This document shows, piece by piece, positions 8,533 through 16,063 of a DNA stretch of 64,000 nucleotides (positions within the stretch are counted from its first letter, which is position 1; every line of letters begins with the position of its first letter). Position numbers and translations under genes: made by a program. The notes beneath the pieces were generated by a model, which saw only the letters and a list, made by a program, of their open reading frames with translations, was not told the DNA's origin and searched no databases. The stretch comes from Actinoallomurus liliacearum (GTDB lineage: Bacteria > Actinomycetota > Actinomycetes > Streptosporangiales > Streptosporangiaceae): assembly GCF_039542035.1 (NCBI RefSeq), contig NZ_BAABHJ010000003.1, positions 186,001-250,000 on the forward strand, written 5' to 3'.

Positions 8533-9255
8533 ATGGCCTGGATCAGACGAAGTGGGCTGACGGTCCTGGCGACCGCGGCCGGGATCATGCTGAGCGTCTC
8601 GACCGCCAGTGCGGCGACCGGCACGGTGAACACCAGCGGTGTGGCCCTGACCGTGCGCTCCGGGGCCGGCACCGGCTACACGGCGGTCGGGAGCGTGGCG
8701 GACGGGGCGAGCGTCACCATCTCGTGCCAGACGCGCGGGACGACGGTCACCGGCACCTACGGCACCAGCAGTATCTGGGACAAGATCACGAGTCCGGCCG
8801 GCTACGTCGCGGACAGTTACATCTACACCGGTTCGGACGGCACCGTCGCGCCTCCGTGCGTCCAGACGGTCACCGACGACTACCCGTACAAGTCCGACTC
8901 GTCGAGCGAGGCGGACCCGTGGCTCTTCTACAAGCGGGAGTGCGTGTCCTTCGCGGCCTGGCGGGTCCGGCAGCGGCTCGGCGTCGACTTCACCAACTCC
9001 TACCGGGGCGTGCACTGGGGCAACGCCAACAACTGGGACGACGCCGCGCTGTCCGCCGGGGTCAGGGTCGACCACACCGCCAAGGTCGGAGCCGTCGCGC
9101 AGTGGAACACCGGCTCGTACGGCCACGTCGCCTACGTCGCCCGGGTGAACAGCGACGGCACCATCCTGGTCGAGGAGTACAACTACCTCAGCGCCCACAA
9201 CTACGACACGCGGACGATCAGCGCGAGCAGCGTCGGTAACTACATCCACTTCTGA
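8533..9255 (+). CDS. secreted SH3-CHAP peptidoglycan amidase/endopeptidase
   Basis: 240 aa. A Sec signal peptide covers about residues 1-29 (RR near the N-terminus, hydrophobic core, cleavage after ASA). Residues ~33-110 form a bacterial SH3 domain, and residues ~125-238 a CHAP domain. The catalytic Cys is in KRECVSFAAWR and the His in GSYGHVAYV; an acidic or polar third residue is available in VEEYNYL. Proteins of this layout cleave peptidoglycan stem peptides or amide bonds outside the membrane during growth or lysis. AAAGGGG precedes the ATG. Family and export are firm; bond specificity is not known. Confidence 0.9.
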   Translation: MAWIRRSGLTVLATAAGIMLSVSTASAATGTVNTSGVALTVRSGAGTGYTAVGSVADGASVTISCQTRGTTVTGTYGTSSIWDKITSPAGYVADSYIYTGSDGTVAPPCVQTVTDDYPYKSDSSSEADPWLFYKRECVSFAAWRVRQRLGVDFTNSYRGVHWGNANNWDDAALSAGVRVDHTAKVGAVAQWNTGSYGHVAYVARVNSDGTILVEEYNYLSAHNYDTRTISASSVGNYIHF

Positions 9256-9269
9256 GCCGGATGCGCCGT

Positions 9270-9294
9270 GGGCCCGTGCCGATGGTTCGGGCCC
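9270..9294. terminator. hairpin between convergent CHAP and ArsC-like genes
   Basis: Inverted repeat GGGCCCG / CGGGCCC with an 11-nt loop, 15 bp after the CHAP stop and 10 bp before the ArsC-like stop; suited to terminate both strands. Confidence 0.55.
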
Positions 9295-9303
9295 CGGTCC
9301 GGT

Positions 9304-9660
9304 TCAGTCCAGGACCGACCTGACCGACTCTTCAGAGCGGCCGATCACCGCGGTGCCGTCGTCGGCGGTGATGATCGGTCGCTGGATCAGGATCGGGTGT
9401 GCGACCAGGGCGTCGAGCCACCGGTCGCGGGCGGCGGGCTCCCGTTCCCAGGACGCCAGGCCCAGCTCCCGCGCGATGGCCTCCCCGGTACGGGTGATGT
9501 CCCACGGCTCGAGGCCGAGACGGCCCAGGACCCTCTCCAGCTCCTCCCGCGTGGGCGGCTCGTCCAGGTAGCGCCGCACCGTGTAGTCGGCGCCCTCGGC
9601 GTCCAGCAGTGAGATCGCCGACCGGCACTTGGAACAGCGGGGGTTGATCCAGATCTCCAT
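9304..9660 (-). CDS. ArsC/Spx family thioredoxin-fold protein
   Basis: 118 aa from ATG 9660, preceded by GGAGG about 10 nt upstream; a longer in-frame reading (to 9711) lacks a ribosome site. The N-terminal NPRCSKCRSA holds a CxxC redox pair and is followed by ArsC-family features, including the R..L.EPP turn and the C-terminal LIQRPII segment that binds the oxyanion in arsenate reductases. No arsenic-resistance genes are adjacent, so it may be a general ArsC-related reductase rather than a dedicated arsenate reductase. Confidence 0.85.
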   Translation of the reverse strand: MEIWINPRCSKCRSAISLLDAEGADYTVRRYLDEPPTREELERVLGRLGLEPWDITRTGEAIARELGLASWEREPAARDRWLDALVAHPILIQRPIITADDGTAVIGRSEESVRSVLD

Positions 9661-9750
9661 GGCGGGCCGGTCCTCCGGTGGCGTTGGGTCGTTCTGACGG
9701 CTCGACGGCACCAGCGACCATAGCCGGGACGGCCGCGGTGCGCCGCGCGC

Positions 9751-9921
9751 TCAGGCCGACGCCGCGTCGGCGCTCTCGGTCCGCGTCTTCGCCTCGTCGG
9801 CCGCCGGTACGGGCCGGTCGCCCTCGTCGACGAGCACCCGCTCCAGCTTGGCCAGGGCCAGGACCAGGAGCAGGGCCGCGATCGGGATGATCACAGGTGC
9901 CACCAGTGCCGTGATCAGCAT
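9751..9921 (-). CDS. small single-span membrane protein
   Basis: 56 aa. GGAGG lies about 10 nt upstream of the ATG. Residues ~3-25 form one hydrophobic helix (VAPVIIPIAALLLVLALAKL), followed by a charged tail rich in Asp, Glu, Ala and Lys. No family recognised. The good ribosome site and clean TM-plus-tail pattern support a real gene, but function is unknown. Confidence 0.6.
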   Translation of the reverse strand: MLITALVAPVIIPIAALLLVLALAKLERVLVDEGDRPVPAADEAKTRTESADAASA

Positions 9922-10090
9922 CCGGCACGCCTCCTCCGTGCCACGACATATTCGCACCAAATGCCCTGCCCGCAGAGCAGAAGAGGTTCGTCTGATCTGC
10001 GTAGATATCCGGTCAGGTGCGCAAAGCTTGCGGCCGCGCGCGCCGATGTACCGCGTGTCGCCACCCGGGAGGCGTATCCGTGGCGATGGT

Positions 10091-10132
10091 CGAACGTGTT
10101 CGCGACGAACTTGTTCGTTACGAACATGTTCG
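10091..10132 (+). promoter_or_regulatory. triple TetR-type operator upstream of the FAD monooxygenase
   Basis: Three 12-bp palindromes of the form CGAACNTGTTCG stand at 10091, 10106 and 10121, exactly 15 bp apart: CGAACGTGTTCG, CGAACTTGTTCG and CGAACATGTTCG. They end 42 bp before the monooxygenase ATG. The third is identical to a site just upstream of the neighbouring TetR gene, so the TetR protein probably binds all four. Confidence 0.8.
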
Positions 10133-10174
10133 TTATCTTGGCTCGGACATGACCCGTCTCCCGAGGAGTCCCCT

Positions 10175-11308
10175 ATGACCACCCAGCATTCGATCGCGAT
10201 CGTCGGCGCCGGCCTGGGCGGCCTCGCCCTCGCCCGCGTGCTCCACGTCCACGGCATCCCCGCGACCATCTACGAAGCAGAGGCGTCCCCGGCCGTCCGC
10301 ACGCAGGGCGGCATGCTCGACATCCACGAGGAGTCCGGGCAGGCCGCGCTGCGGGCCGCCGGCCTGTACGAGGAGTTCCAGGCGATCATCCATCCCGGCG
10401 GTGAGGCCCTGCGCATCCTCGACAAGGACGCCGTCGTCCACCTGAGCGAGGACGACGACGGCGAGGGCGGCCGCCCCGAGGTCGAGCGCGGCGGCCTGCG
10501 CGACCTCCTGCTCGACTCGCTGCCCCCGGACACGGTCCGCTGGGGCGCCAAGGTCACCGGAGCCCGCCCGCTGGGCGGCGGCCGGCACGAGGTGACCCTC
10601 GCCGACGGCTCCACCTTCACCACCGACCTGCTGGTGGGCGCGGACGGCGCCTGGTCACGGATCCGCCCGCTCGTCTCCGACGCCGCTCCGGCGTACACGG
10701 GGGTGTCCCTGGTCGAGGCCGATCTGCTGGACGCCGACGTCCGCCACCCCGGGCACGTCGCCCTTCTCGGCCGGGGCTTCGCCCAGGCGCTCGGCCCGGG
10801 CAAGGGCTTCCTGGCGCACCGTGAGCCCGACGGGAGTCTGCACGTCTACATCGCGCTGCGGACACCGCCCGACACCCTCGCGGGGATCGACTTCTCCGAC
10901 ACCGGGGCCGCCAAGGCCGCGCTGCTGGGCCACTTCGCCGACTGGGACGAGAGGCTGCGGGCACTGATCGCCGACGCCGACGGCGCGCTGGTCCCGCGAC
11001 CGCTCCACGCCCTGCCGGTCGGCCACCGCTGGGACCGCGTTCCCGGCGTGACCCTGCTCGGCGACGCCGCCCACCTGATGTCGCCGTTCGCCGGGGAGGG
11101 CGCCAACATCGCCCTGCTCGACGGCGCCGAACTGGGCGAGGCCGTCGCCGCGCACCCCGGTGACACCGAGGCCGCACTCGCCGCCTACGAGCGGGCGATG
11201 TTCCCACGCGGTGAGAGCGCGGCCGCCGGGTCGGTGCTGAGCCTCGACCTCTCCTTCCGCGAGGACGCCCCGCACGGCGTGCTCGAGATGTTCGCCGGGG
11301 CGCGCTGA
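10175..11308 (+). CDS. FAD-dependent monooxygenase, TetX/PHBH-like
   Basis: 377 aa from the ATG at 10175 with GAGGAG upstream; the open frame extends further upstream but through the operator array. The N-terminal dinucleotide fold is GAGLGGLALARVL, the middle carries the DG motif GADGAWSRIRPLV, and the C-terminal FAD-ribityl motif reads LLGDAAHLMSPFAGEGAN. This is the class A flavoprotein hydroxylase architecture that includes TetX tetracycline monooxygenases and polyketide hydroxylases. Convergent with a TetR gene and preceded by its probable operators, it is likely induced by a xenobiotic or antibiotic. Substrate unproven. Confidence 0.85.
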   Translation: MTTQHSIAIVGAGLGGLALARVLHVHGIPATIYEAEASPAVRTQGGMLDIHEESGQAALRAAGLYEEFQAIIHPGGEALRILDKDAVVHLSEDDDGEGGRPEVERGGLRDLLLDSLPPDTVRWGAKVTGARPLGGGRHEVTLADGSTFTTDLLVGADGAWSRIRPLVSDAAPAYTGVSLVEADLLDADVRHPGHVALLGRGFAQALGPGKGFLAHREPDGSLHVYIALRTPPDTLAGIDFSDTGAAKAALLGHFADWDERLRALIADADGALVPRPLHALPVGHRWDRVPGVTLLGDAAHLMSPFAGEGANIALLDGAELGEAVAAHPGDTEAALAAYERAMFPRGESAAAGSVLSLDLSFREDAPHGVLEMFAGAR

Positions 11309-11345
11309 CCGACCGCCGCGGACTCCCTGCCGGGCGGCCCGCTGA

Positions 11346-12038
11346 TCAGGGGCGGGGGGTGTTCGCGATGCCGTTGATCAAAACGTGGAAGCCCCAGGCG
11401 ATGCGGGACTCCGGCGAGCCGGTGAGCAGGTCGTCGGTGACGGCCGTGAGATGGGGGCGGGTGCCGGGCGGGACACCGTGTACGGCGGCGCGCAGGGCGT
11501 TCCACTGCTCCTCGGAGTCGGCGCCCTCGCCCTCGGCGCCCGGCGCGTGCTCCGCCGCGGTCGCCGTCGCGTACTGCAGGAGCGCGTCCACGCCCCAGGC
11601 CGCCTGGCCGGACGGGACACCGCCCTCGTCGAGCAGGGCGAGCAGCGCCTCGATGAGGTTCAGGTAGTGCTCTCCGTGCGGTCGGGTCACCAGCGCGGAC
11701 TGGGCCAGGCCGGGGTAGGTGAACAGCACGTTCAGGTAGGAGGTGAGCACCGCCTCCAGCCGCTCACGCCAGTCGCCCGCGGCGTGGACCGGGCCGAGGT
11801 CGACGGCTCCGAGCAGCCGGTCGAGGATCGCGGCGTGCAGCTCCGCGGCGTCGCGCACGTAGACGTACAGCGAGGCCGGCCCGGTGTCCAGCTCCTGCGC
11901 CAGGCGTCGCATGGTGACGCGCCGCAGGCCCTCGGCTCGCAGGAGTTCCACCGCGGTGGTGACGATGCCGTCCCGCGTGAGGGCGGGCTTGGCCGGACGT
12001 TCCCGGCGGCTGCGCGGGGCCGCCGAATGACCTGTCAT
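11346..12038 (-). CDS. TetR family repressor, probable regulator of the adjacent monooxygenase
   Basis: 230 aa. The N-terminal HTH (TRDGIVTTAVELLRAEGLRRVTMRRLAQELDTGPASLYVYVRD) is typical of TetR/AcrR proteins; the C-terminal ligand-binding part resembles the TetR_C class. A copy of the CGAACATGTTCG operator is 14 bp upstream of its start, implying autoregulation, and three related sites precede the convergent FAD monooxygenase. The arrangement is the classic repressor-plus-inactivating-enzyme pair. Confidence 0.9.
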   Translation of the reverse strand: MTGHSAAPRSRRERPAKPALTRDGIVTTAVELLRAEGLRRVTMRRLAQELDTGPASLYVYVRDAAELHAAILDRLLGAVDLGPVHAAGDWRERLEAVLTSYLNVLFTYPGLAQSALVTRPHGEHYLNLIEALLALLDEGGVPSGQAAWGVDALLQYATATAAEHAPGAEGEGADSEEQWNALRAAVHGVPPGTRPHLTAVTDDLLTGSPESRIAWGFHVLINGIANTPRP

Positions 12039-12051
12039 GCGCCAACGGTAG

Positions 12052-12063
12052 CGAACATGTTCG
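12052..12063. promoter_or_regulatory. autoregulatory operator of the TetR gene
   Basis: Perfect 12-bp palindrome CGAACATGTTCG between the response-regulator stop and the TetR start, identical to the third site at 10121. A further TTCG half-site follows directly. Confidence 0.75.
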
Positions 12064-12068
12064 TTCGC

Positions 12069-12527
12069 TCAGACGACCGCCGACGGGCGCGGCAGGCGCG
12101 CGGTCCGGGTGAAGAAGGTGTTGATCCGCTGCACCGCGCTGGTGAAGTCGTCGAAGTCCACGGGCTTGGTGACGTACGCGTTCGCGTGCCGGAGGTACGT
12201 CCCGGTGACGTCGTCGGTGTTGGCGGACGTGGTGAAGACGACCACCGGGATCGACCGGAGGTCCGCGTCGCTCTTGATCTGCTCCAGCACCGCGCGTCCG
12301 TTGCACTTGGGGAGGTTCAGATCGAGCAGCACCAGGTCCGGCCGGCACGCGTCGGTGTGCGCGCCTCGCCGATGCAGGAAGTCGAGCGCCTCCTGCCCGT
12401 CCTCGACGATGAAGAGCCGCGGTGCGGGGTCGCCGTCCGGGTCGGCGAAGGCCTCCTGGATCAGCATCTGGTCACCCGGGTCGTCCTCGACGACGAGGAC
12501 GCTCAGAGGCTCCGAGGGTGTCGTCAT
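12069..12527 (-). CDS. stand-alone CheY-like response regulator (Rcp1 type)
   Basis: 152 aa; ATG 12527 chosen because GGAGAG lies 8 nt upstream. A single receiver domain without an output domain: acidic pair in VVEDDPGDQ, phospho-acceptor Asp in VLLDLNLPK, Thr in FTTSAN, and Lys in VTKPVD. The sequence around LVVEDDPGDQMLIQEAF is typical of Rcp-like regulators that pair with phytochrome-like or GAF histidine kinases. No kinase is adjacent in this window, so it is an orphan. It ends 30 bp before the TetR gene on the same strand. Confidence 0.9.
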   Translation of the reverse strand: MTTPSEPLSVLVVEDDPGDQMLIQEAFADPDGDPAPRLFIVEDGQEALDFLHRRGAHTDACRPDLVLLDLNLPKCNGRAVLEQIKSDADLRSIPVVVFTTSANTDDVTGTYLRHANAYVTKPVDFDDFTSAVQRINTFFTRTARLPRPSAVV

Positions 12528-12967
12528 CGGGTGGCTCTCCCGCGCTTCGTGGCCCGGGGCGGCCGGGGACCGGTCATCGTCATGGCGAGTGAACACAGGG
12601 AGAGGTCTCTCGATTCGGCGATCGGCGTGCGGGGCGGCGGAACGGGCGGCTCGGGTCGGTGCCGTGGTGGCCAGAGCCGCACTCCTCGCAGGCGGGCGCG
12701 GTTCAGCCGACGACCTCGGACGTCGCTTTACGGAATCCTATTTCATGAAGCGTGATGACGCTAACAGAGCGTATGCGCGCCGGGGAAGCGCGGGAGCCGG
12801 TCTCCGCGCCGCTCCCGTGGACGCGCCCCGCCGTGCCACGGGGAAGGGGCCGCGGTGCCGCGTGGCATGGCGGCCCCTTCCCGACCGGCGGATCCTCCGG
12901 CCGGCGTCCGGGCCTGGACGGCCGACGGTTCCGGCCGACGTGATCGCCTGGGCGGGCGGTCAGCGGG
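12528..12967. other. 440-bp gene-free stretch
   Basis: Between the response-regulator start and the snapalysin stop I see no convincing gene; the small ORF at 12752-12943 is compositionally noise. The stretch contains the terminator hairpin at 12841-12882 and an A+T-richer patch near 12725-12770 that may hold the response-regulator promoter. Confidence 0.6.
12841..12882 (-). terminator. strong hairpin terminator of the snapalysin gene
   Basis: Perfect 13-bp inverted repeat GGGAAGGGGCCGC / GCGGCCCCTTCCC with a 16-nt loop, about 85 bp beyond the snapalysin stop. No T-tract, as is usual in high-GC actinobacteria. Confidence 0.75.
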
Positions 12968-13546
12968 TCACGGCGTGTCCGTCACGATTCCGCCGACGAG
13001 GGGGTGCGCCGCGATGGCCGCCGAGCCGCCGTAGTTCGCCTCGACGGCGGCGCGCTCGGAGGCGTTCGGCGTGGCGTTGGTGCACGAGACGCCGCCGGTC
13101 GAGCCGGACATGAGGGACGAACACGGGCCCGGCTTGGCGTCCGGAAGTCCGAGGATGTGGCCGAGCTCGTGGGCGGCGATGCGCGTGGTGTTGTACCCCT
13201 CGTCGACCGCCTCGCGGCCGAACCACACCGTGCCGCGCCCACCAGGGCGTATCGGGCCGAGCGTCGACTGCGGCCACCCGTCGAACGCGACGATCCGGAC
13301 CTGGGCGGTCGTGCCGGGGGCGGCCTCGACCAGTCGGACGTTCTGTACGTTCGCGTTCCAGACCTGCGCGCCGGCGATCACGGCGCTCTTGAACTCCGCG
13401 GCCTGGCTGTCGTCGTAGTAGAGGGTGGTCGTGGCGAGCGCGGCGCGCTGGGGAGCGGCCGCGGCCGCCGCGCCGGCGGCGGGGATGACGGCGGCGGAGA
13501 GAGTGAGTGCGCTCGCGCCGATGAGAGTGAGGGTGCGGAACGGCAT
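12968..13546 (-). CDS. snpA: snapalysin, secreted M7 small neutral metalloprotease
   Basis: 192 aa. Signal peptide at about residues 1-27 ending in AGAAAAA. The zinc site HELGHILGLPD matches the M7 HExxHxxGxxD motif, followed by the characteristic PGPCSSLMSG and SCTNATPNASERAAVEANY, which carry the family's disulfide and Met-turn. Snapalysins are secreted Streptomyces-type proteases that prefer aromatic residues at P1'. Length agrees with the family after propeptide removal; a short propeptide would end before TTTLYYDDSQAAEF. A hairpin terminator follows. Confidence 0.92.
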   Translation of the reverse strand: MPFRTLTLIGASALTLSAAVIPAAGAAAAAAPQRAALATTTLYYDDSQAAEFKSAVIAGAQVWNANVQNVRLVEAAPGTTAQVRIVAFDGWPQSTLGPIRPGGRGTVWFGREAVDEGYNTTRIAAHELGHILGLPDAKPGPCSSLMSGSTGGVSCTNATPNASERAAVEANYGGSAAIAAHPLVGGIVTDTP

Positions 13547-13690
13547 GGCGGGGGCCTTCCTCTGGCGGGACGACTGTGTCCCGGGTCAGGTCGGCCTGAT
13601 CCTAGATCCGGAAACTCGTCTCAACAAGCCGTGTCAGGATCAGAAAACAAAACAGTAGTAACCGCTCGAATCCGTCAAAATACACCCGTA

Positions 13691-14890
13691 TCAGGCCGTG
13701 GTGCTCCAGGGGCGAGACGTCGTGGCCCTGGTGCCACGACGGCCCGCGCGCAGCCGGAACACCGCGGCGACGAGCGCGCCGACGCTCACCAGGATGAGAC
13801 CGCCGAGACCGGCCAGCAGCGCTGGATCGTGTCGTGCGGCACCGATCGTTCCCGGCCGGCCGCCGAAGTGGACGCCGTCGGCGACGCCGGGCGCGGTGGG
13901 GGAGACCCACTGCCGCCGGATCTTCTCCGCCGCGATGAGCGCCCGCACCGGACTCACGACTCCGAACCCGAGGTCGGCGTTGTACCCGCCCTTCGGATGG
14001 TGGGCGGAGTCGGCGATCGCCTGGGCCACCTGCGCCGGCGACAGTTGCGGGAACTTCGACCTGACCAGCGCGACGGTGCCCGCGACCCAGGCCGCGGCGG
14101 GTTCCGGACCCCAGAACTCCCACGGCCTTCCGTCCGGCCCTGTCGTGGGAGTGCGGGTGCCGGGCGCGGAGACCAGGGTGACACTGGTCTTGAGGGCGTA
14201 CCTCGACCACCGGCTGCCGTCCTTGGCGAGCGTGCCGACGCCGATGACGCCCGGTACGGCCGCCGGCAACGGCGGCGGATCGCCGTAGACGGTCGGCCGA
14301 TTCGGAGCCACCACCACGACGTTCCTGCTCCGGGCGCGGTCCAGGGCCGCATCCATCTGCCGGGTGTCGTAGGCGTAGCAGGCGGTGGCGACGAGTACCA
14401 CACCGGCACCATGGTCGACGGCGTACCGAATGCCCCGCGTGATGACGTCACACAGGTTGTTGAGGCCCCACCAGTCCTTCGCTCCGTGATCATCCCTGTC
14501 CGGCTCCACCCGGACGGGCAGGATGTCGGCGGCGGGGGCGACCCCGGGCACACCCGACGACGAGCGGCTGCCACCGAGGAACGAGGCGATCAGCGTGCCC
14601 TCGACCGGTTTCGGATGCGGTAGACCGACGAGATCGGTTCCCGGCCGGAGGGCGCCCGACCTCGGGCGCACGTGCGGATCGACGCCCGAACTCAGGACGG
14701 CCACGGTGACGCCCTTCCCCTTGGTGACGTCCTGGGCCAGCAGCGTCTCGGCCATGAGCCGTTCCTGCAGGGTGTCCGCTGCTGCCGCGTGCGCCGGCCG
14801 CGGCGCGCCGGCGGCCGCGAACACCAGGCCCGCCAGCGCGACCGCGGCGCGCCGGCGGCCACGCCCGCTCATCCGGTGGCCGGTCAGCAT
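13691..14890 (-). CDS. subtilisin-fold (mycosin-like) pseudoprotease
   Basis: 399 aa. Signal peptide ~1-35, an S8 peptidase domain ~45-330, and one C-terminal TM helix (~355-380) with a basic tail: the layout of mycosins. All three catalytic motifs are altered. The Asp motif reads VAVLSSGVD (D to S), the His motif reads VEGTLIAS where HGT is expected (H to E), and the nucleophile motif reads GPEPAAAWVAG where GTSxAAP is expected (S to E). The fold-defining residues around them are kept, so this is an inactivated binding module rather than a decayed gene. The start overlaps the upstream gene's stop (ATGcTGA), implying coupled translation. Confidence 0.85.
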   Translation of the reverse strand: MLTGHRMSGRGRRRAAVALAGLVFAAAGAPRPAHAAAADTLQERLMAETLLAQDVTKGKGVTVAVLSSGVDPHVRPRSGALRPGTDLVGLPHPKPVEGTLIASFLGGSRSSSGVPGVAPAADILPVRVEPDRDDHGAKDWWGLNNLCDVITRGIRYAVDHGAGVVLVATACYAYDTRQMDAALDRARSRNVVVVAPNRPTVYGDPPPLPAAVPGVIGVGTLAKDGSRWSRYALKTSVTLVSAPGTRTPTTGPDGRPWEFWGPEPAAAWVAGTVALVRSKFPQLSPAQVAQAIADSAHHPKGGYNADLGFGVVSPVRALIAAEKIRRQWVSPTAPGVADGVHFGGRPGTIGAARHDPALLAGLGGLILVSVGALVAAVFRLRAGRRGTRATTSRPWSTTA

Positions 14891-15861
14891 CGAACCCCCC
14901 GCGCCTTGCACGGGTCGTCCGCCTTGACGAAGAGGCCCGCCAGGTGATCGAGAAGGGTGTCTGCGGGTTTGAAGCGCTCCTTGTCGGCGGTCTCGGATGT
15001 GGTCCTGCCGTCGACCCATCCGCTGACCTGCAGGATGACGTAGGGCATAGGGCCGGACCGGTAGGCCGTCTCCTGCCGTCGGGTGTCGTCCCAGTCGGCC
15101 GCCGGGGTGTCCGGGAACGGTACGACGCGCAACCCGTACCGGTTGTGGCCGTCCTCGGACAGCGACCTCAGCGCGGTCTCGACCTTGTCCTCGTCCGAGT
15201 CCGACATGACCACCACCCCGACCGTGGTGAGGAGCGTGCGGGACGCGTCGGTGTACGTCGCCCGCAGGACGGCCCGGCAGCCCTGGGCGATGAACGTGCG
15301 GGCGACCTGCGCGTCGAGTGCGTCCGCGCAGCCGGTGGGCTGGGCGATCCCGATCCGGTACGCCGGCTGCAGACCGGACGCGTTGCGCACGGTCGGAGGG
15401 AAGATCTCACCCGCCGACCGGATCCGCCAGCGGGCGGCCAGTTCCTTCGACCCGGCGGCGGCCCGCTCGGCCCGGGTCGAAGGACGGTTGAGCTCGAGCA
15501 CCACGCCGGTCACGCCCGCGACGAGGCCGACCACGCCGGCCACGCCGAGGACGACGGCCGCCCGGCGCCGACGCCGGCGCGGAGGGGCCTCGACCGGCGT
15601 CCCGCCCGCGTCGGCCCCGGGAACCGGCGGCGCCGACTCCGGTCGTACGGAGTCCCCGGAGCGGAACTCCGGACGCGCGGGATCGGATGACCCGGCCTCC
15701 GGCCGTCCGGCGTCCGGTGGCCAGACCTCCGGGCCTACCGGGTCCGGTGGTGCGAATCTCGGGTGCGCGGGGTCCGGGGAGGCCCACTGCGATGAGGATG
15801 GCGGCGTGCCGTCTGCGGCGGGGTCCTCGGTCGCGTCCGCGGCCTCGGGGTCATCTGACAC
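14884..15861 (-). CDS. single-pass membrane protein with Pro-rich cytosolic tail, partner of the pseudosubtilisin
   Basis: 325 aa, family not recognised. Residues ~20-90 are a low-complexity region with degenerate 11-12-residue repeats built around DPxRPEF/DPAHPRF-like units. A basic stretch (PPRRRRRRAA) precedes a TM helix at about 99-122. The C-terminal ~200 residues should be extracytoplasmic and include paired cysteines (TGCADALD, QGCRAVLRA, and the C-terminal DPCKARGVRC). It overlaps the pseudosubtilisin gene by 7 nt, so the two are probably made together and may form one envelope complex. Confidence 0.7.
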   Translation of the reverse strand: MSDDPEAADATEDPAADGTPPSSSQWASPDPAHPRFAPPDPVGPEVWPPDAGRPEAGSSDPARPEFRSGDSVRPESAPPVPGADAGGTPVEAPPRRRRRRAAVVLGVAGVVGLVAGVTGVVLELNRPSTRAERAAAGSKELAARWRIRSAGEIFPPTVRNASGLQPAYRIGIAQPTGCADALDAQVARTFIAQGCRAVLRATYTDASRTLLTTVGVVVMSDSDEDKVETALRSLSEDGHNRYGLRVVPFPDTPAADWDDTRRQETAYRSGPMPYVILQVSGWVDGRTTSETADKERFKPADTLLDHLAGLFVKADDPCKARGVRC

Positions 15862-16063
15862 CCGCGCGAGTTTAATGATCTTTTAATCGATCGGCGTGCC
15901 GATTTCGCCGACCCCCGGTGACGAGATGCCCGCCGAGGCGGGCGCCGGCTCCGTCTCCGGCGGGCACCGATCGATGGGGGATTCCTCCGGACCTGCCGGG
16001 AGTGCCGGAGCAGTACCGTTTCGGCTGGTCAGCCCTGGGAAGGGCTATGCCGGGAGGTCGGCC

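Noticed and set aside
12752..12943. 63-codon ORF in the gap upstream of the response regulator
   Set aside because: Overlaps a terminator hairpin and has no recognisable features.
13691..15861. Type VII (ESX) secretion cluster
   Set aside because: Only a mycosin-like protein is present; no EccC, WXG100 or PE/PPE-like genes, and its triad is lost.
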